Shown here: positions 56,602 through 64,000 of the stretch, in pieces
Numbering within the stretch: position 1 is the stretch's first letter
Layout of the letters: each line of letters begins with the position of its first letter
Origin: Pseudomonas sp. UMAB-08
GTDB taxonomy: Bacteria > Pseudomonadota > Gammaproteobacteria > Pseudomonadales > Pseudomonadaceae
Direction of reading: 5' to 3'
Length of the DNA stretch: 64,000 nucleotides
NCBI RefSeq assembly: GCF_900095225.1
Contig: NZ_LT607415.1
Span: 186,001-250,000, forward strand
Program-made: the position numbers and the translations under genes
The notes under the pieces: model-generated
The model's input: only the letters and a program-made list of their open reading frames with translations
The model's database searches: none
Told to the model about the DNA's origin: nothing

Positions 56602-56620
56602 CAGGTACGTCATGTACCTG
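56602..56620. promoter_or_regulatory. 19-bp palindrome upstream of the peptide gene (candidate LuxR box)
   Basis: CAGGTAC-GTCAT-GTACCTG, perfect seven-base arms, 25 bases before the peptide ATG. Size and dyad form suit a LuxR-type dimer site, though it differs from the classical lux-box consensus. Confidence 0.6.
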
Positions 56621-56734
56621 GCAGGGAAACCTTATGATGAACGTGGCACGAATAAAACTATCCGGTCGGGCAGGTGCGCAGTGTTCAGGAAGGGTATTAA
56701 CTGTTGCGGTGGGCCTCTATGGGTGTGCACATGC

Positions 56735-56775
56735 AACAAGGCCGTGGACGCTGAAGTTGCGCCTACGGCCTTGTT
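56735..56775 (-). terminator. long-loop hairpin downstream of the DUF3509 gene
   Basis: AACAAGGCCGT and ACGGCCTTGTT arms (11 bp) around 19 bases, 30 bases past the minus-strand stop. No T-run follows. Confidence 0.45.
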
Positions 56776-56804
56776 CGCTAATGCTTATGCCGCGCTGAAT
56801 GGAC

Positions 56805-57083
56805 TCAGCGTGCGTAGTAGGTCGGCAGATCGAAGCGGTGCTGACTCTGCAGCATGGAGAGTGCTGGCAATTCACTTGCTTGTGCAGCCAGGTCTCGGCG
56901 AATCGCGCTGATCACCCACTGCAGCTGCACGGCGGTGTGCAGTTGAGCGTAGGACACCGAACGACGGATCTGCTTGCCTTCGCTGTTGCGCAAACTCAGC
57001 AACACTCCGCCATCTGGACGGGCTTGGGTGGTGACTTCGAACTCGGAAAATACGGATGCAAATTTTTCTTGAATGAAAGTCAT
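56805..57083 (-). CDS. DUF3509 family protein
   Basis: 92 residues starting MTFIQEKFASVFSEF; ATG at 57083 has GGAG nine bases upstream, an in-frame ATG at 57098 has none. Family landmarks: VTTQARPDGGVLLSLRN, RRSVSYAQL and LQWVISAIRRDLA. A small soluble protein family found mainly in Pseudomonas; no known function. Same strand as, and upstream of, the peptide gene but separated by a hairpin and about 230 bases. Confidence 0.8.
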   Translation of the reverse strand: MTFIQEKFASVFSEFEVTTQARPDGGVLLSLRNSEGKQIRRSVSYAQLHTAVQLQWVISAIRRDLAAQASELPALSMLQSQHRFDLPTYYAR

Positions 57084-57516
57084 GTCTAGCGGCTCCATTG
57101 CTCATGGGATAACAAGCGTGGAGTAATTAGTGCAGTGTCTGTGCCAGTCTCGGACTTTGTATAATACTCAACAAAATCAATAGCTTAAAAAAACTCATGT
57201 TTTTTTGAATCGTGCAAAGTGCATGAATGGCTATCGAGCATCCTGCATTTTGCCGGGAATACAGGGGCGATGAAGTTTGGCGGAGGTTCTAACGATCAGC
57301 AGTTTTATGAGGCGTGCTGAGGCTAGGACAGCGGTCAGGTGGATTAATCCCATCTATGCGCCAACGCTTTATGTAGGGAGATACAAAACTTTTCAAATTC
57401 ATCGTGTACACCCTTTGAACGGCTGACGTACTTTCTTTGCAGTTGCGGCAGGGATGTCACCGCAACGCTCGCGCCTAAAACAAAAAATAGAATCACGCGG
57501 CTACGAAGGGGCAACC
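57084..57516. other. AT-rich gap between DUF3509 and the acyl-CoA synthetase
   Basis: No gene supported. TATAAT occurs at 57160-57165 (reads TATTAT-like on the minus strand), within a run of A/T (AACAAAATCAATAGCTTAAA). This is probably the promoter region for the minus-strand DUF3509 gene. Confidence 0.4.
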
Positions 57517-59349
57517 ATGAGTCATAGCGACATGATCACGTGGGCCATGATGGCCCGTAAGCTTCCTTCGATTGCCAGGGCGCTGCCACGGGTGATCAAG
57601 GGCATGAAAATGTCCAATGTCACCAGGGCCGATCAGCCGTGTGGCCTGGGCTGGACTTTTGAACGCGCGGTGTTGCGCAACCCGCAGGGCCCGGCACTCC
57701 TTTATAAAGACTGCGTATTCACTTACGAGCAGGTCAATCAATGGGCCAATCGCATCGCCCATCACCTGATCGGTCAAGGCCTCCGCAAAGGGGATGTGGT
57801 CGGGATTTTCATCGAAAATCGTCCTGAGCTATTGGTGCATGTGCTGGCCGTGGCCAAAATCGGCGGCGTGTGCGCGATGCTCAACACCTCGCAAACTCAG
57901 GGTGTGTTGGTGCACAGCCTGAATCTGGTGAAACCCCTGGCGATTATCGTCGGCGAGGAATTGGTGGCGGTTTACGATGCCGTGCGCACCGAGGTCGCCA
58001 TCGACGCGGGTAAAACCTTCTTCGTCGCCGATCAGGACACCAGCAGGGACGCAGGGCAGGCCCCGGAGGGCTACATCAATCTGGCGCGGGTCAGCGCTGA
58101 GGAATCCCCGGAAAACCCGATAACCACCCAACGCATCTACTTCAATGACGCGTGCTTTTATATCTACACGTCCGGCACCACCGGTTTGCCCAAGGCCGGA
58201 ATCTTCAAGCACGGTCGCTGGATGAAAACCTACGGTGGTTTCGGCATGATCGCGTTGGATATGCAACCTGACGACATTGTTTATTGCACCTTGCCGCTGT
58301 ATCACGCTACCGGTCTGAATGTGTGCTGGGGCTCAGCGGTGTGCGGTGCGTCGGGTTTTGCGATTCGGCGCAAGTTCAGCGCGAGTCAATTCTGGAGTGA
58401 TACGCGAAAGTTCAAGGCGACCACGATTGGTTATGTTGGCGAACTGTGCCGCTATCTGATGGACCACCCGGAGCAAAATAACGACGCGGACAATCCAGTG
58501 CGCAAGATGATCGGTAATGGTCTGCGTCCCGGGGTCTGGGCCTCGTTCAAAAATCGCTTCGCTGTCGACCATGTCTGCGAGCTGTACGCGGCCAGCGATG
58601 GCAATATCGGCTTCACCAATGTCCTCAACTTCGACAACACCGTTGGCTTTTCCCTTCAAGCCTGGACGTTGGTGGAGTACGCCCATGAAAGTGGCGTGCC
58701 CATCCGTAACGCTGATGGCTTCATGCAGAGGATCGGGAAGGGAGGGCAGGGGTTGCTGCTGGCGAAGATCGATGAAAAAGCACCGCTGGATGGCTACACC
58801 GATCCTGAGAAAAACCAGAAAGTGATCCTCTGTGACGTGTTCGAAAAGGGTGATCGGTACTTCGACACCGGTGATCTGCTGCGTGATATCGGTTTTGGTC
58901 ATGTGCAATTTGTCGACCGGCTGGGCGATACTTATCGCTGGAAGGGCGAAAACGTATCGACCACCGAGGTCGAGAACATCATGCTTCAACACCCTAAAAT
59001 TTCTGAAGTCGTGGCGTACGGTGTCGAGATCATGAACACCAATGGTCGCGCCGGAATGGCGGCGATCACCCCGGCAGAGTCGCTGGCGACCCTGGACTTT
59101 CAGGAGTTGCTGCAGTTCGCGAAAAGTCAGATGCCGTCCTACGCAGTACCCGTGTTCCTGCGCGTGAAGGTCAAGATGGAAACCACGGGTACCTTCAAGT
59201 ACCAGAAGACCCGACTGAAGAACGAGGCCTTTGACCCCAGCAAAACCGGGGATGATCCGGTTTACGCCTGGTTACCGGGTTCAGACACCTATGTGCCGGT
59301 AACGCCCGATGTGCTGCGGGATATCCATGCTGGCAAGTTCCGCTATTGA
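57517..59349 (+). CDS. long-chain acyl-CoA synthetase, FATP/very-long-chain type
   Basis: 610 residues of the ANL adenylate-forming superfamily: YIYTSGTTGLPKAGI (P-loop), LPLYHATGLNVCWG, YAASDGNIGFTNV (A5 region), RYFDTGDLLRD (A7) and the RLGDTYRWKGENVSTTEVE hinge, ending ETTGTFKYQKTRLK with the catalytic Lys. This matches bacterial FATP-like enzymes. Start: ATG at 57517 (MSHSDMITWAMM) after GAAGGGG. Single gene; physiological acid not evident. It could activate terpenoid acids as AtuH does in P. aeruginosa, but it is 40 kb from atu. Confidence 0.88.
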   Translation: MSHSDMITWAMMARKLPSIARALPRVIKGMKMSNVTRADQPCGLGWTFERAVLRNPQGPALLYKDCVFTYEQVNQWANRIAHHLIGQGLRKGDVVGIFIENRPELLVHVLAVAKIGGVCAMLNTSQTQGVLVHSLNLVKPLAIIVGEELVAVYDAVRTEVAIDAGKTFFVADQDTSRDAGQAPEGYINLARVSAEESPENPITTQRIYFNDACFYIYTSGTTGLPKAGIFKHGRWMKTYGGFGMIALDMQPDDIVYCTLPLYHATGLNVCWGSAVCGASGFAIRRKFSASQFWSDTRKFKATTIGYVGELCRYLMDHPEQNNDADNPVRKMIGNGLRPGVWASFKNRFAVDHVCELYAASDGNIGFTNVLNFDNTVGFSLQAWTLVEYAHESGVPIRNADGFMQRIGKGGQGLLLAKIDEKAPLDGYTDPEKNQKVILCDVFEKGDRYFDTGDLLRDIGFGHVQFVDRLGDTYRWKGENVSTTEVENIMLQHPKISEVVAYGVEIMNTNGRAGMAAITPAESLATLDFQELLQFAKSQMPSYAVPVFLRVKVKMETTGTFKYQKTRLKNEAFDPSKTGDDPVYAWLPGSDTYVPVTPDVLRDIHAGKFRY

Positions 59350-59449
59350 ATTTGGCTATGGACCACATACCTTGACCCTGGGCGGGCAGCTCTGGAAACT
59401 GGCTGGCATTAGTTGATTCCAACTGCCTGCGCCGTTCAAGGAGTACACC

Positions 59450-59986
59450 ATGTCAGATCATTCCAAACCGGCTGCCGATGCCACATTAATGACCGATGAC
59501 GAGGCCCTGGAGTTTGCCGAGCAAGTATTTGATGTCGCACGCAAAGGCGATGCACTGATGCTTGGACGTCTACTGGAAAAAGGTCTTACCCCCAACTTGC
59601 GCAACCACAAGGGCGACACCTTGTTGATGCTGGCCAGCTACCACGGTCATCTGGACAGCGTTCGGGTGTTATTGGACTTTAAGGCTGATCCTGAAATTCG
59701 TAACGACAACGGTCAGAGCCCCATTGCCGGTGCGGCGTTCAAGGGTGACCTGCCTGTGGTCAAACTGCTGGTCGAAAATGGCGCCGACGTCGAAGGCGCT
59801 TCTGCGGACGGGCGTACCGCACTCATGATGGCGGCCATGTTCAACCGCACCGCAATCGTCGATTACCTGCTTTCTAAAGGCGCCAACCCTCATGCGCAGG
59901 ATGCCAACGGCGTCACCCCATTGGGCGCTGCGCAAACCATGGGCGCTGTGGACACCGCCGAGCAATTGAGCAAGCTCAACGGCTGA
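59450..59986 (+). CDS. ankyrin-repeat protein
   Basis: 178 residues with an N-terminal acidic stretch and four ankyrin repeats (KGDTLLMLASYHGHLDSVRV, NGQSPIAGAAFKGDLPVVKL, DGRTALMMAAMFNRTAIVDY, NGVTPLGAAQTMGAVDTAEQ). No signal peptide, so cytoplasmic. Pseudomonas ankyrin proteins of this size often lie near catalase genes; no such neighbour here. AAGGAG precedes the ATG at 59450. Partner unknown. Confidence 0.88.
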   Translation: MSDHSKPAADATLMTDDEALEFAEQVFDVARKGDALMLGRLLEKGLTPNLRNHKGDTLLMLASYHGHLDSVRVLLDFKADPEIRNDNGQSPIAGAAFKGDLPVVKLLVENGADVEGASADGRTALMMAAMFNRTAIVDYLLSKGANPHAQDANGVTPLGAAQTMGAVDTAEQLSKLNG

Positions 59987-60098
59987 TCGTTCCGGGGGAG
60001 CGTTAATCAAGGCCTTACCAATAGAGCCCCGACGGATTTCCAGCTATCCTTTGCGCCTTGTTTTCGCGCCCCCTATTCGCCTATTGTCAGGACAGCCC

Positions 60099-60629
60099 AT
60101 GAAGAACCAACTCATAGAATTAATCAGCAAAATCAGTTCGGGTTGCATGGGCGAGGAAGAAATCGCGCATATCGCTGCTGAGGCCGCCCAGGCCTACGCC
60201 GATCCCCAAGCGTTTCTCGCGGCCAACCCTGACATCAACTACGACGACAGCTTCCCCATCCCGTTGGGCGAATGGGTCGTGGTCGGCAGCTTGCCGGAGA
60301 CCGTATTGTTTCAGGCCGACAGTTACATGGACCTGTTCGCACAGATCGTTGAATCCTTCGGTCAGGAAGTGACCTTCAACATAAAACCCAAGCAATTGGC
60401 CAAGACCGAAGCATTGACCGCTCTCAACCGTATTCAGATTCAACTGAGCAGCATGAATAGGGAGAAGGGCGGTTACGTACTGATGAACCTCAGCCAGCCA
60501 TTGGACGATGAACTGCAAGCGGTGCTGGTCTATGGTCAGGATCAGGATCGGGTGATCGAGTTGTCGGCGGCGGTGGGCATCACGGCAGCGCCTTCACTGG
60601 AAGCCCTGCGCATTGCCTTGCATGTTTGA
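60099..60629 (+). CDS. hypothetical soluble protein
   Basis: 176 residues starting MKNQLIELISKISSG. Contains EEEIAHIAAEAAQAYADPQA, LGEWVVVGSLPETVLFQADS and EALTALNRIQIQLSSMNREK. No signal or membrane segment. I do not recognise the family. Start at 60099, 50 bases after a -10-like TATCCT (60045-60050); the in-frame extension to 60051 is unlikely. Confidence 0.65.
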   Translation: MKNQLIELISKISSGCMGEEEIAHIAAEAAQAYADPQAFLAANPDINYDDSFPIPLGEWVVVGSLPETVLFQADSYMDLFAQIVESFGQEVTFNIKPKQLAKTEALTALNRIQIQLSSMNREKGGYVLMNLSQPLDDELQAVLVYGQDQDRVIELSAAVGITAAPSLEALRIALHV

Positions 60630-60739
60630 TCGGCGCATGACTGTGGTCCGTGGGCGCGAAAAATAAGATGCTGGCGAAATGGAACCCTCTCTGCGCGCAA
60701 CTATCCTAAGCAGAGAAGTATTCAATTAGGAGCAACACC

Positions 60740-60931
60740 ATGGGTTCTACGTTTAATGGTCTGGTCGGTCTGATCATCCTTGCCCTGGATATCTGGGCAA
60801 TCCTCAATGTATTGAAAAGCGGCGCCGAAACAGGGATGAAGATCCTGTGGGTATTGCTGATTGTGCTGCTACCGGTTTTGGGCTTGATCATCTGGGCGAT
60901 TGCCGGGCCGCGCGGTAACGTGCGCCTCTGA
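60740..60931 (+). CDS. PLD-nuclease N-terminal domain small membrane protein
   Basis: 63 residues with two membrane helices (about 6-26 and 33-54): LVGLIILALDIWAILNVL and ILWVLLIVLLPVLGLIIWAI, ending GPRGNVRL. Matches PLDc_N, the two-helix domain that precedes cardiolipin synthase-like enzymes, here free-standing. TTAGGAGC precedes the ATG at 60740. Likely a short envelope-stress-type protein; function unknown. A strong terminator follows. Confidence 0.85.
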   Translation: MGSTFNGLVGLIILALDIWAILNVLKSGAETGMKILWVLLIVLLPVLGLIIWAIAGPRGNVRL

Positions 60932-60960
60932 CCCGTTTGACCTGACGCTGACGTACCCAT

Positions 60961-60995
60961 AAAGCGCCTGACTGCTGATTGCAGTCAGGCGCTTT
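60961..60995 (+). terminator. intrinsic terminator
   Basis: Perfect 15-bp stem AAAGCGCCTGACTGC with loop TGATT, followed by TTGTTTTT. Confidence 0.93.
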
Positions 60996-61036
60996 TTGTT
61001 TTTCAGGCCCTGGCAGCACGGGCTGATCAATAGAGG

Positions 61037-61066
61037 TTCGACCTGTCATCTTCTGCGACGTAGAAT
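61037..61066 (+). promoter_or_regulatory. candidate speE promoter
   Basis: TTCGAC at 61037-61042 and TAGAAT at 61061-61066, 18-base spacer, about 80 bases before the start codon. Confidence 0.4.
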
Positions 61067-61146
61067 GCCCGCCTTTCTCAGGGGCAGCGCTTTTACTAAA
61101 AGCGGCTCACTGTCCGTTGCTATCAGCATCCACCAGGGGGTTACCC

Positions 61147-62007
61147 ATGAGCGATTACCAAGAGACGTTGTATGAAGGTTACGGCCAGCGCTTCCGTATG
61201 GAAAAACTGCTGCACGAAGTGCGCACCGAGCATCAACATCTGGTGATCTTCGAGAACCCGCGCATGGGCCGGGTCATGGCGCTCGACGGCGTTATCCAGA
61301 CCACTGAAGCCGACGAGTTCATCTACCACGAGATGCTCACTCACGTACCGATCCTCGCCCACGGCGCCGCCAAACGCGTGCTGATTATTGGTGGCGGCGA
61401 TGGCGGCATGTTGCGCGAAGTTGCCAAGCATCGCAGCATCGAACACATCACCATGGTTGAAATCGATGGCACCGTGGTCGAGATGTGCAAGCAGTTCTTG
61501 CCGAACCACTCGAAAGGCGCTTTTGAAGATTCGCGCCTGAATCTGGTGATCGATGACGGTATGCGCTTCGTGGCGACCACCGAAGAAAAGTTCGACATCA
61601 TCATTTCCGACTCCACCGATCCGATTGGCCCGGGCGAAGTGTTGTTCTCCGAAAACTTCTACGAGGCCTGCCGCCGCTGCCTGAACGAAGGCGGCATTCT
61701 GGTCACCCAGAACGGCACGCCTTTCATGCAGTTGACCGAAGTGCAGACCACCGCCGGTCGCCTGCGCAGCCTGTTCCCGGACTGGCACTTCTACCAGGCC
61801 GCGATCCCGACTTACATCGGCGGCGCCATGACCTTCGCGTGGGGCGCAACCAATACTGACTACCGCAAACTGCCTTTGGAGACGTTACGTCAGCGTTTCG
61901 CCGGCAGTGGTATCGTGACGCGCTATTACAATCCTGAAATCCATATCGGTGCCTTTGCGTTGCCGCAGTATGTTTTGCAGGCAGTCAACAAGCCAAGCAA
62001 CGACTGA
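61147..62007 (+). CDS. speE: polyamine aminopropyltransferase (spermidine synthase) SpeE
   Basis: 286 residues. Transfers aminopropyl from decarboxylated SAM to putrescine. Signatures: [30 protein letters not shown] (dcSAM loop), VIDDGMRFV, and [15 protein letters not shown] with the catalytic Asp. ATG at 61147 ([16 protein letters not shown]) is chosen over the in-frame codon at 61117. Alone between two terminator/leader regions. Confidence 0.95.
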   Translation: MSDYQETLYEGYGQRFRMEKLLHEVRTEHQHLVIFENPRMGRVMALDGVIQTTEADEFIYHEMLTHVPILAHGAAKRVLIIGGGDGGMLREVAKHRSIEHITMVEIDGTVVEMCKQFLPNHSKGAFEDSRLNLVIDDGMRFVATTEEKFDIIISDSTDPIGPGEVLFSENFYEACRRCLNEGGILVTQNGTPFMQLTEVQTTAGRLRSLFPDWHFYQAAIPTYIGGAMTFAWGATNTDYRKLPLETLRQRFAGSGIVTRYYNPEIHIGAFALPQYVLQAVNKPSND

Positions 62008-62387
62008 GTCGCTACGCCGTCTGACAGCAGTGCTGTTGATGGCGATAGAGGTGTGACGGGGCACTGTCAGGCAAAACGTCAGTGCCTTTCGTCCCAGAAC
62101 TGCCGGGTCAGTTCACGGAGAGTGGATGCCCTCCATTACGTGACTGACCTGCAGGCCCAGACGTTCCAACAAGCAGGTTATTGGCATCTCTGCTTACATA
62201 TCTGCAGGGTCAAGCGACGAAATTTTCACGCCCTGTCACAGAAAATCACGCGCGCTTATCTGTCCTGCCGTCGCGCCAACCCTTGTCGCAGCGTGGCAGC
62301 GACTCAATATTTTACAGGCGCCGCCGTCGACGATGAGGCGCGCGTGCATTTGAACTTCAACCTGAATCCAACGGATCCTAGAACACC
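62008..62387. other. intergenic region between speE and the phosphoglycerol transferase
   Basis: 380 bases with no gene supported. No terminator hairpin with a T-run is evident after speE. A plus-strand open frame at 62053-62409 has neither codon bias nor a start signal. It presumably holds the promoter and leader of the next gene. Confidence 0.4.
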
Positions 62388-64000
62388 ATGGCCAAACCGG
62401 ACGCCCTGAGTCATCAGCACGCCTCGTCGCGCTTGCTGCAACCCACCGTCAAATCACATCTGGCTTACACGCTGCTGAGCGGTTTGGTCTTGATGGTGAT
62501 GTACAGCCTGCTGCGAGTCGCGCTGCTGGTTTATAACCGCGAAATGATTGGCGAAACCCCGGCGTCGACGTTTATCGAGGCCATGGGCAACGGCCTGCGC
62601 TTCGACTTGCGCCTGACGGTGTACCTGATTATCCCGATGCTGCTGGTCTTGTTCAGCTCCAGGCTGATGGCTGTGCGTTGGCTGTTTCGTACCTGGTTGA
62701 CGCTTGCGGCCAGTGCCACGATGTTCCTCGGCCTGATGGAAATGGACTTCTACCGTGAATTCCATCAACGTCTGAACGGGCTGGTGTTCCAGTACGTCAA
62801 GGAAGACCCGAAAACAGTACTAAGCATGCTTTGGTATGGTTTTCCGGTGGGGCGCTACCTGTTGGCGTGGGCCGCAGCCACCTGGCTCCTGAGCCAGGCC
62901 TTCAAGGGTGTGGACCGTCTGACTCGCACGCGTCGCCAGCTTGATGTCAGCACGAGCAGCAACCGCTCGGTCGCACCGTGGTACCTGCGTATCGGCGTAC
63001 TGATGGTCTGCCTGATGATTACGGTCGTCGCCGCCCGTGGCACCCTGCGTCAGGGACCGCCGTTGCGTTGGGGCGATGCTTACACCACTAATTCGAACTT
63101 CGCTAACCAGTTGGGCCTCAATGGCACCTTATCGCTGATCGCTGCGGCCAAGAGCCTGACGTCCGATCAACGCGCCAATATCTGGAAGGCCACGCTGCCG
63201 CAACCGTTGGCGCAACAGACTGTGCGCGATATGTTGCTGACCCCGAGTGACAAGCTGGTTGATCCCGACACGGCTGTTGTACGCCGCGACTCCTTGCCGC
63301 CAGTGGAAAAAACACTGCCGATTCGCAACGTGGTGGTGATCCTGATGGAAAGCTTCGCCGGTCATTCGGTGGGGGCTTTGGGCAGCGATGCCAACATCAC
63401 GCCATACTTCGACAAGCTGTCCAAGGAAGGCCTGCTGTTCGACCGCTTCTTCTCCAATGGCACGCACACCCACCAGGGCATGTTCGCGACCATGGCCTGC
63501 TTCCCTAATCTGCCAGGCTTTGAATATCTGATGCAGACCCCGGAAGGCAGCCACAAACTGTCGGGTCTGCCGCAGCTTCTTAGCGCCCGCAAATACGATG
63601 ATGTCTATGTCTATAACGGCGATTTCGCCTGGGACAACCAGTCTGGTTTCTTCAGCAACCAGGGCATGACCACGTTCATCGGCCGTAATGACTTCGTCAA
63701 TCCAGTGTTCTCAGATCCAACGTGGGGTGTGTCCGACCAGGACATGTTCGACAGAGGCGCTCAGGAACTGAAAGCGCGCGAGGGTGGGAAGCCTTTCTAT
63801 GCGTTGTTGCAAACCCTGTCCAACCACACACCTTACGCTTTGCCGGCAGAGTTGCCAGTCGAGCGGGTTACCGGGCATGGCACGCTGGATGAGCATTTGA
63901 CGGCCATGCGTTATGCCGACTGGGCACTGGGGCAATTCTTCGAGAAAGCGCGTAAAGAGCCTTACTTCAAGGACACTCTGTTCATTGTTGTCGGGGATCA
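62388..64000 (+). CDS. LTA synthase-like / phosphoglycerol transferase (sulfatase fold), 3'-truncated by the window
   Basis: 537 codons visible; runs off the right edge. Five predicted N-terminal membrane helices lead to a periplasmic alkaline-phosphatase-type domain: VVILMESFAGHSVGALG (metal Glu), SNGTHTHQGMFATMACFPNL with the likely nucleophile Thr, and FIVVGDH (metal Asp/His) at the window end. Gram-negative members such as OpgB/MdoB modify osmoregulated periplasmic glucans with phosphoglycerol. ATG at 62388 has no strong Shine-Dalgarno. Confidence 0.88.
   Translation, partial: MAKPDALSHQHASSRLLQPTVKSHLAYTLLSGLVLMVMYSLLRVALLVYNREMIGETPASTFIEAMGNGLRFDLRLTVYLIIPMLLVLFSSRLMAVRWLFRTWLTLAASATMFLGLMEMDFYREFHQRLNGLVFQYVKEDPKTVLSMLWYGFPVGRYLLAWAAATWLLSQAFKGVDRLTRTRRQLDVSTSSNRSVAPWYLRIGVLMVCLMITVVAARGTLRQGPPLRWGDAYTTNSNFANQLGLNGTLSLIAAAKSLTSDQRANIWKATLPQPLAQQTVRDMLLTPSDKLVDPDTAVVRRDSLPPVEKTLPIRNVVVILMESFAGHSVGALGSDANITPYFDKLSKEGLLFDRFFSNGTHTHQGMFATMACFPNLPGFEYLMQTPEGSHKLSGLPQLLSARKYDDVYVYNGDFAWDNQSGFFSNQGMTTFIGRNDFVNPVFSDPTWGVSDQDMFDRGAQELKAREGGKPFYALLQTLSNHTPYALPAELPVERVTGHGTLDEHLTAMRYADWALGQFFEKARKEPYFKDTLFIVVGD

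Noticed and set aside
56594..56911. 105-codon plus-strand open frame across the peptide promoter and DUF3509 end
   Set aside because: It runs through the palindrome and a hairpin and into the antisense of a conserved gene; codon use is not coding-like.
62053..62409. 118-codon open frame between speE and the phosphoglycerol transferase
   Set aside because: No ribosome-binding site, Cys/Arg/His-rich composition, and it overlaps the next gene's start.

Overview
The window is a stretch of chromosome from a Pseudomonas, most likely of the P. fluorescens group. This rests on gene content and order (acnA/rlmM/tusA/pdxB, the atuR-atuABCDEF terpene cluster, prmB-aroC-mtnBDC), uniformly GC-rich codon use, Pseudomonas-type REP palindromes, and Pseudomonas-restricted families such as DUF3509 and DUF2897. 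No tRNA, rRNA, CRISPR array or intact mobile element was seen. Layout: 1-11.8 kb is housekeeping and transport (CPBP protease, aconitase AcnA, RlmM, TusA, MATE pump, PdxB, an MsbA-like ABC exporter, PpnP, a DEDDh exonuclease). 11.8-20.9 kb is the complete acyclic terpene (citronellol/geraniol) operon atuABCDEF, read on the minus strand, with its divergent TetR repressor atuR and two palindromic operators between them. 21-40.4 kb is mixed metabolism and signalling: periplasmic binding protein, PyrF, CurA-like reductase, SDR, MscS channel with a cyclic-nucleotide domain, an ABM-YtcJ-YcaC block, class V aminotransferase, LD-carboxypeptidase, HBM-type chemoreceptor, BenE, a MarR/aminotransferase divergent pair, GST, LprI-like protein, glutaredoxin-like protein and FolE. 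40.4-42.6 kb and 45.6-48.25 kb are two accessory islets. Each carries a dead C-terminal remnant of a tyrosine recombinase and small poorly characterised genes; they flank a conserved block of smr, a membrane protein, an isochorismatase-like hydrolase and prmB. 48.25-54.5 kb returns to the core: an unknown tail-anchored protein, alpha/beta hydrolase, AroC, an MFS carrier and the methionine-salvage genes mtnB-mtnD-mtnC. 54.5-57.5 kb is an AT-richer pocket. 57.5-64 kb holds a long-chain acyl-CoA synthetase, ankyrin protein, small membrane protein, SpeE and the start of an LTA-synthase-like phosphoglycerol transferase. The most interesting locus is 54.76-56.62 kb: a LuxR-type regulator with an apparent autoinducer-binding domain and no luxI in the window, convergent with a metal-site protein resembling M29 aminopeptidases/NicX. 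That protein is preceded by a 25-residue peptide gene. A strong intrinsic terminator sits between peptide and enzyme, and a 19-bp palindrome lies just upstream of the peptide. This is the layout expected of a peptide-derived natural product or signalling cassette, and I recognise no described system with these parts. Other features to check are twin MarR-type palindromes spaced 42 bp, a 17-bp perfect palindrome in the acnA leader, an isochorismatase-like protein with serine in place of the nucleophilic cysteine, and small genes below usual size cut-offs (DUF2897 protein, His-rich lipoprotein, 25-residue peptide).
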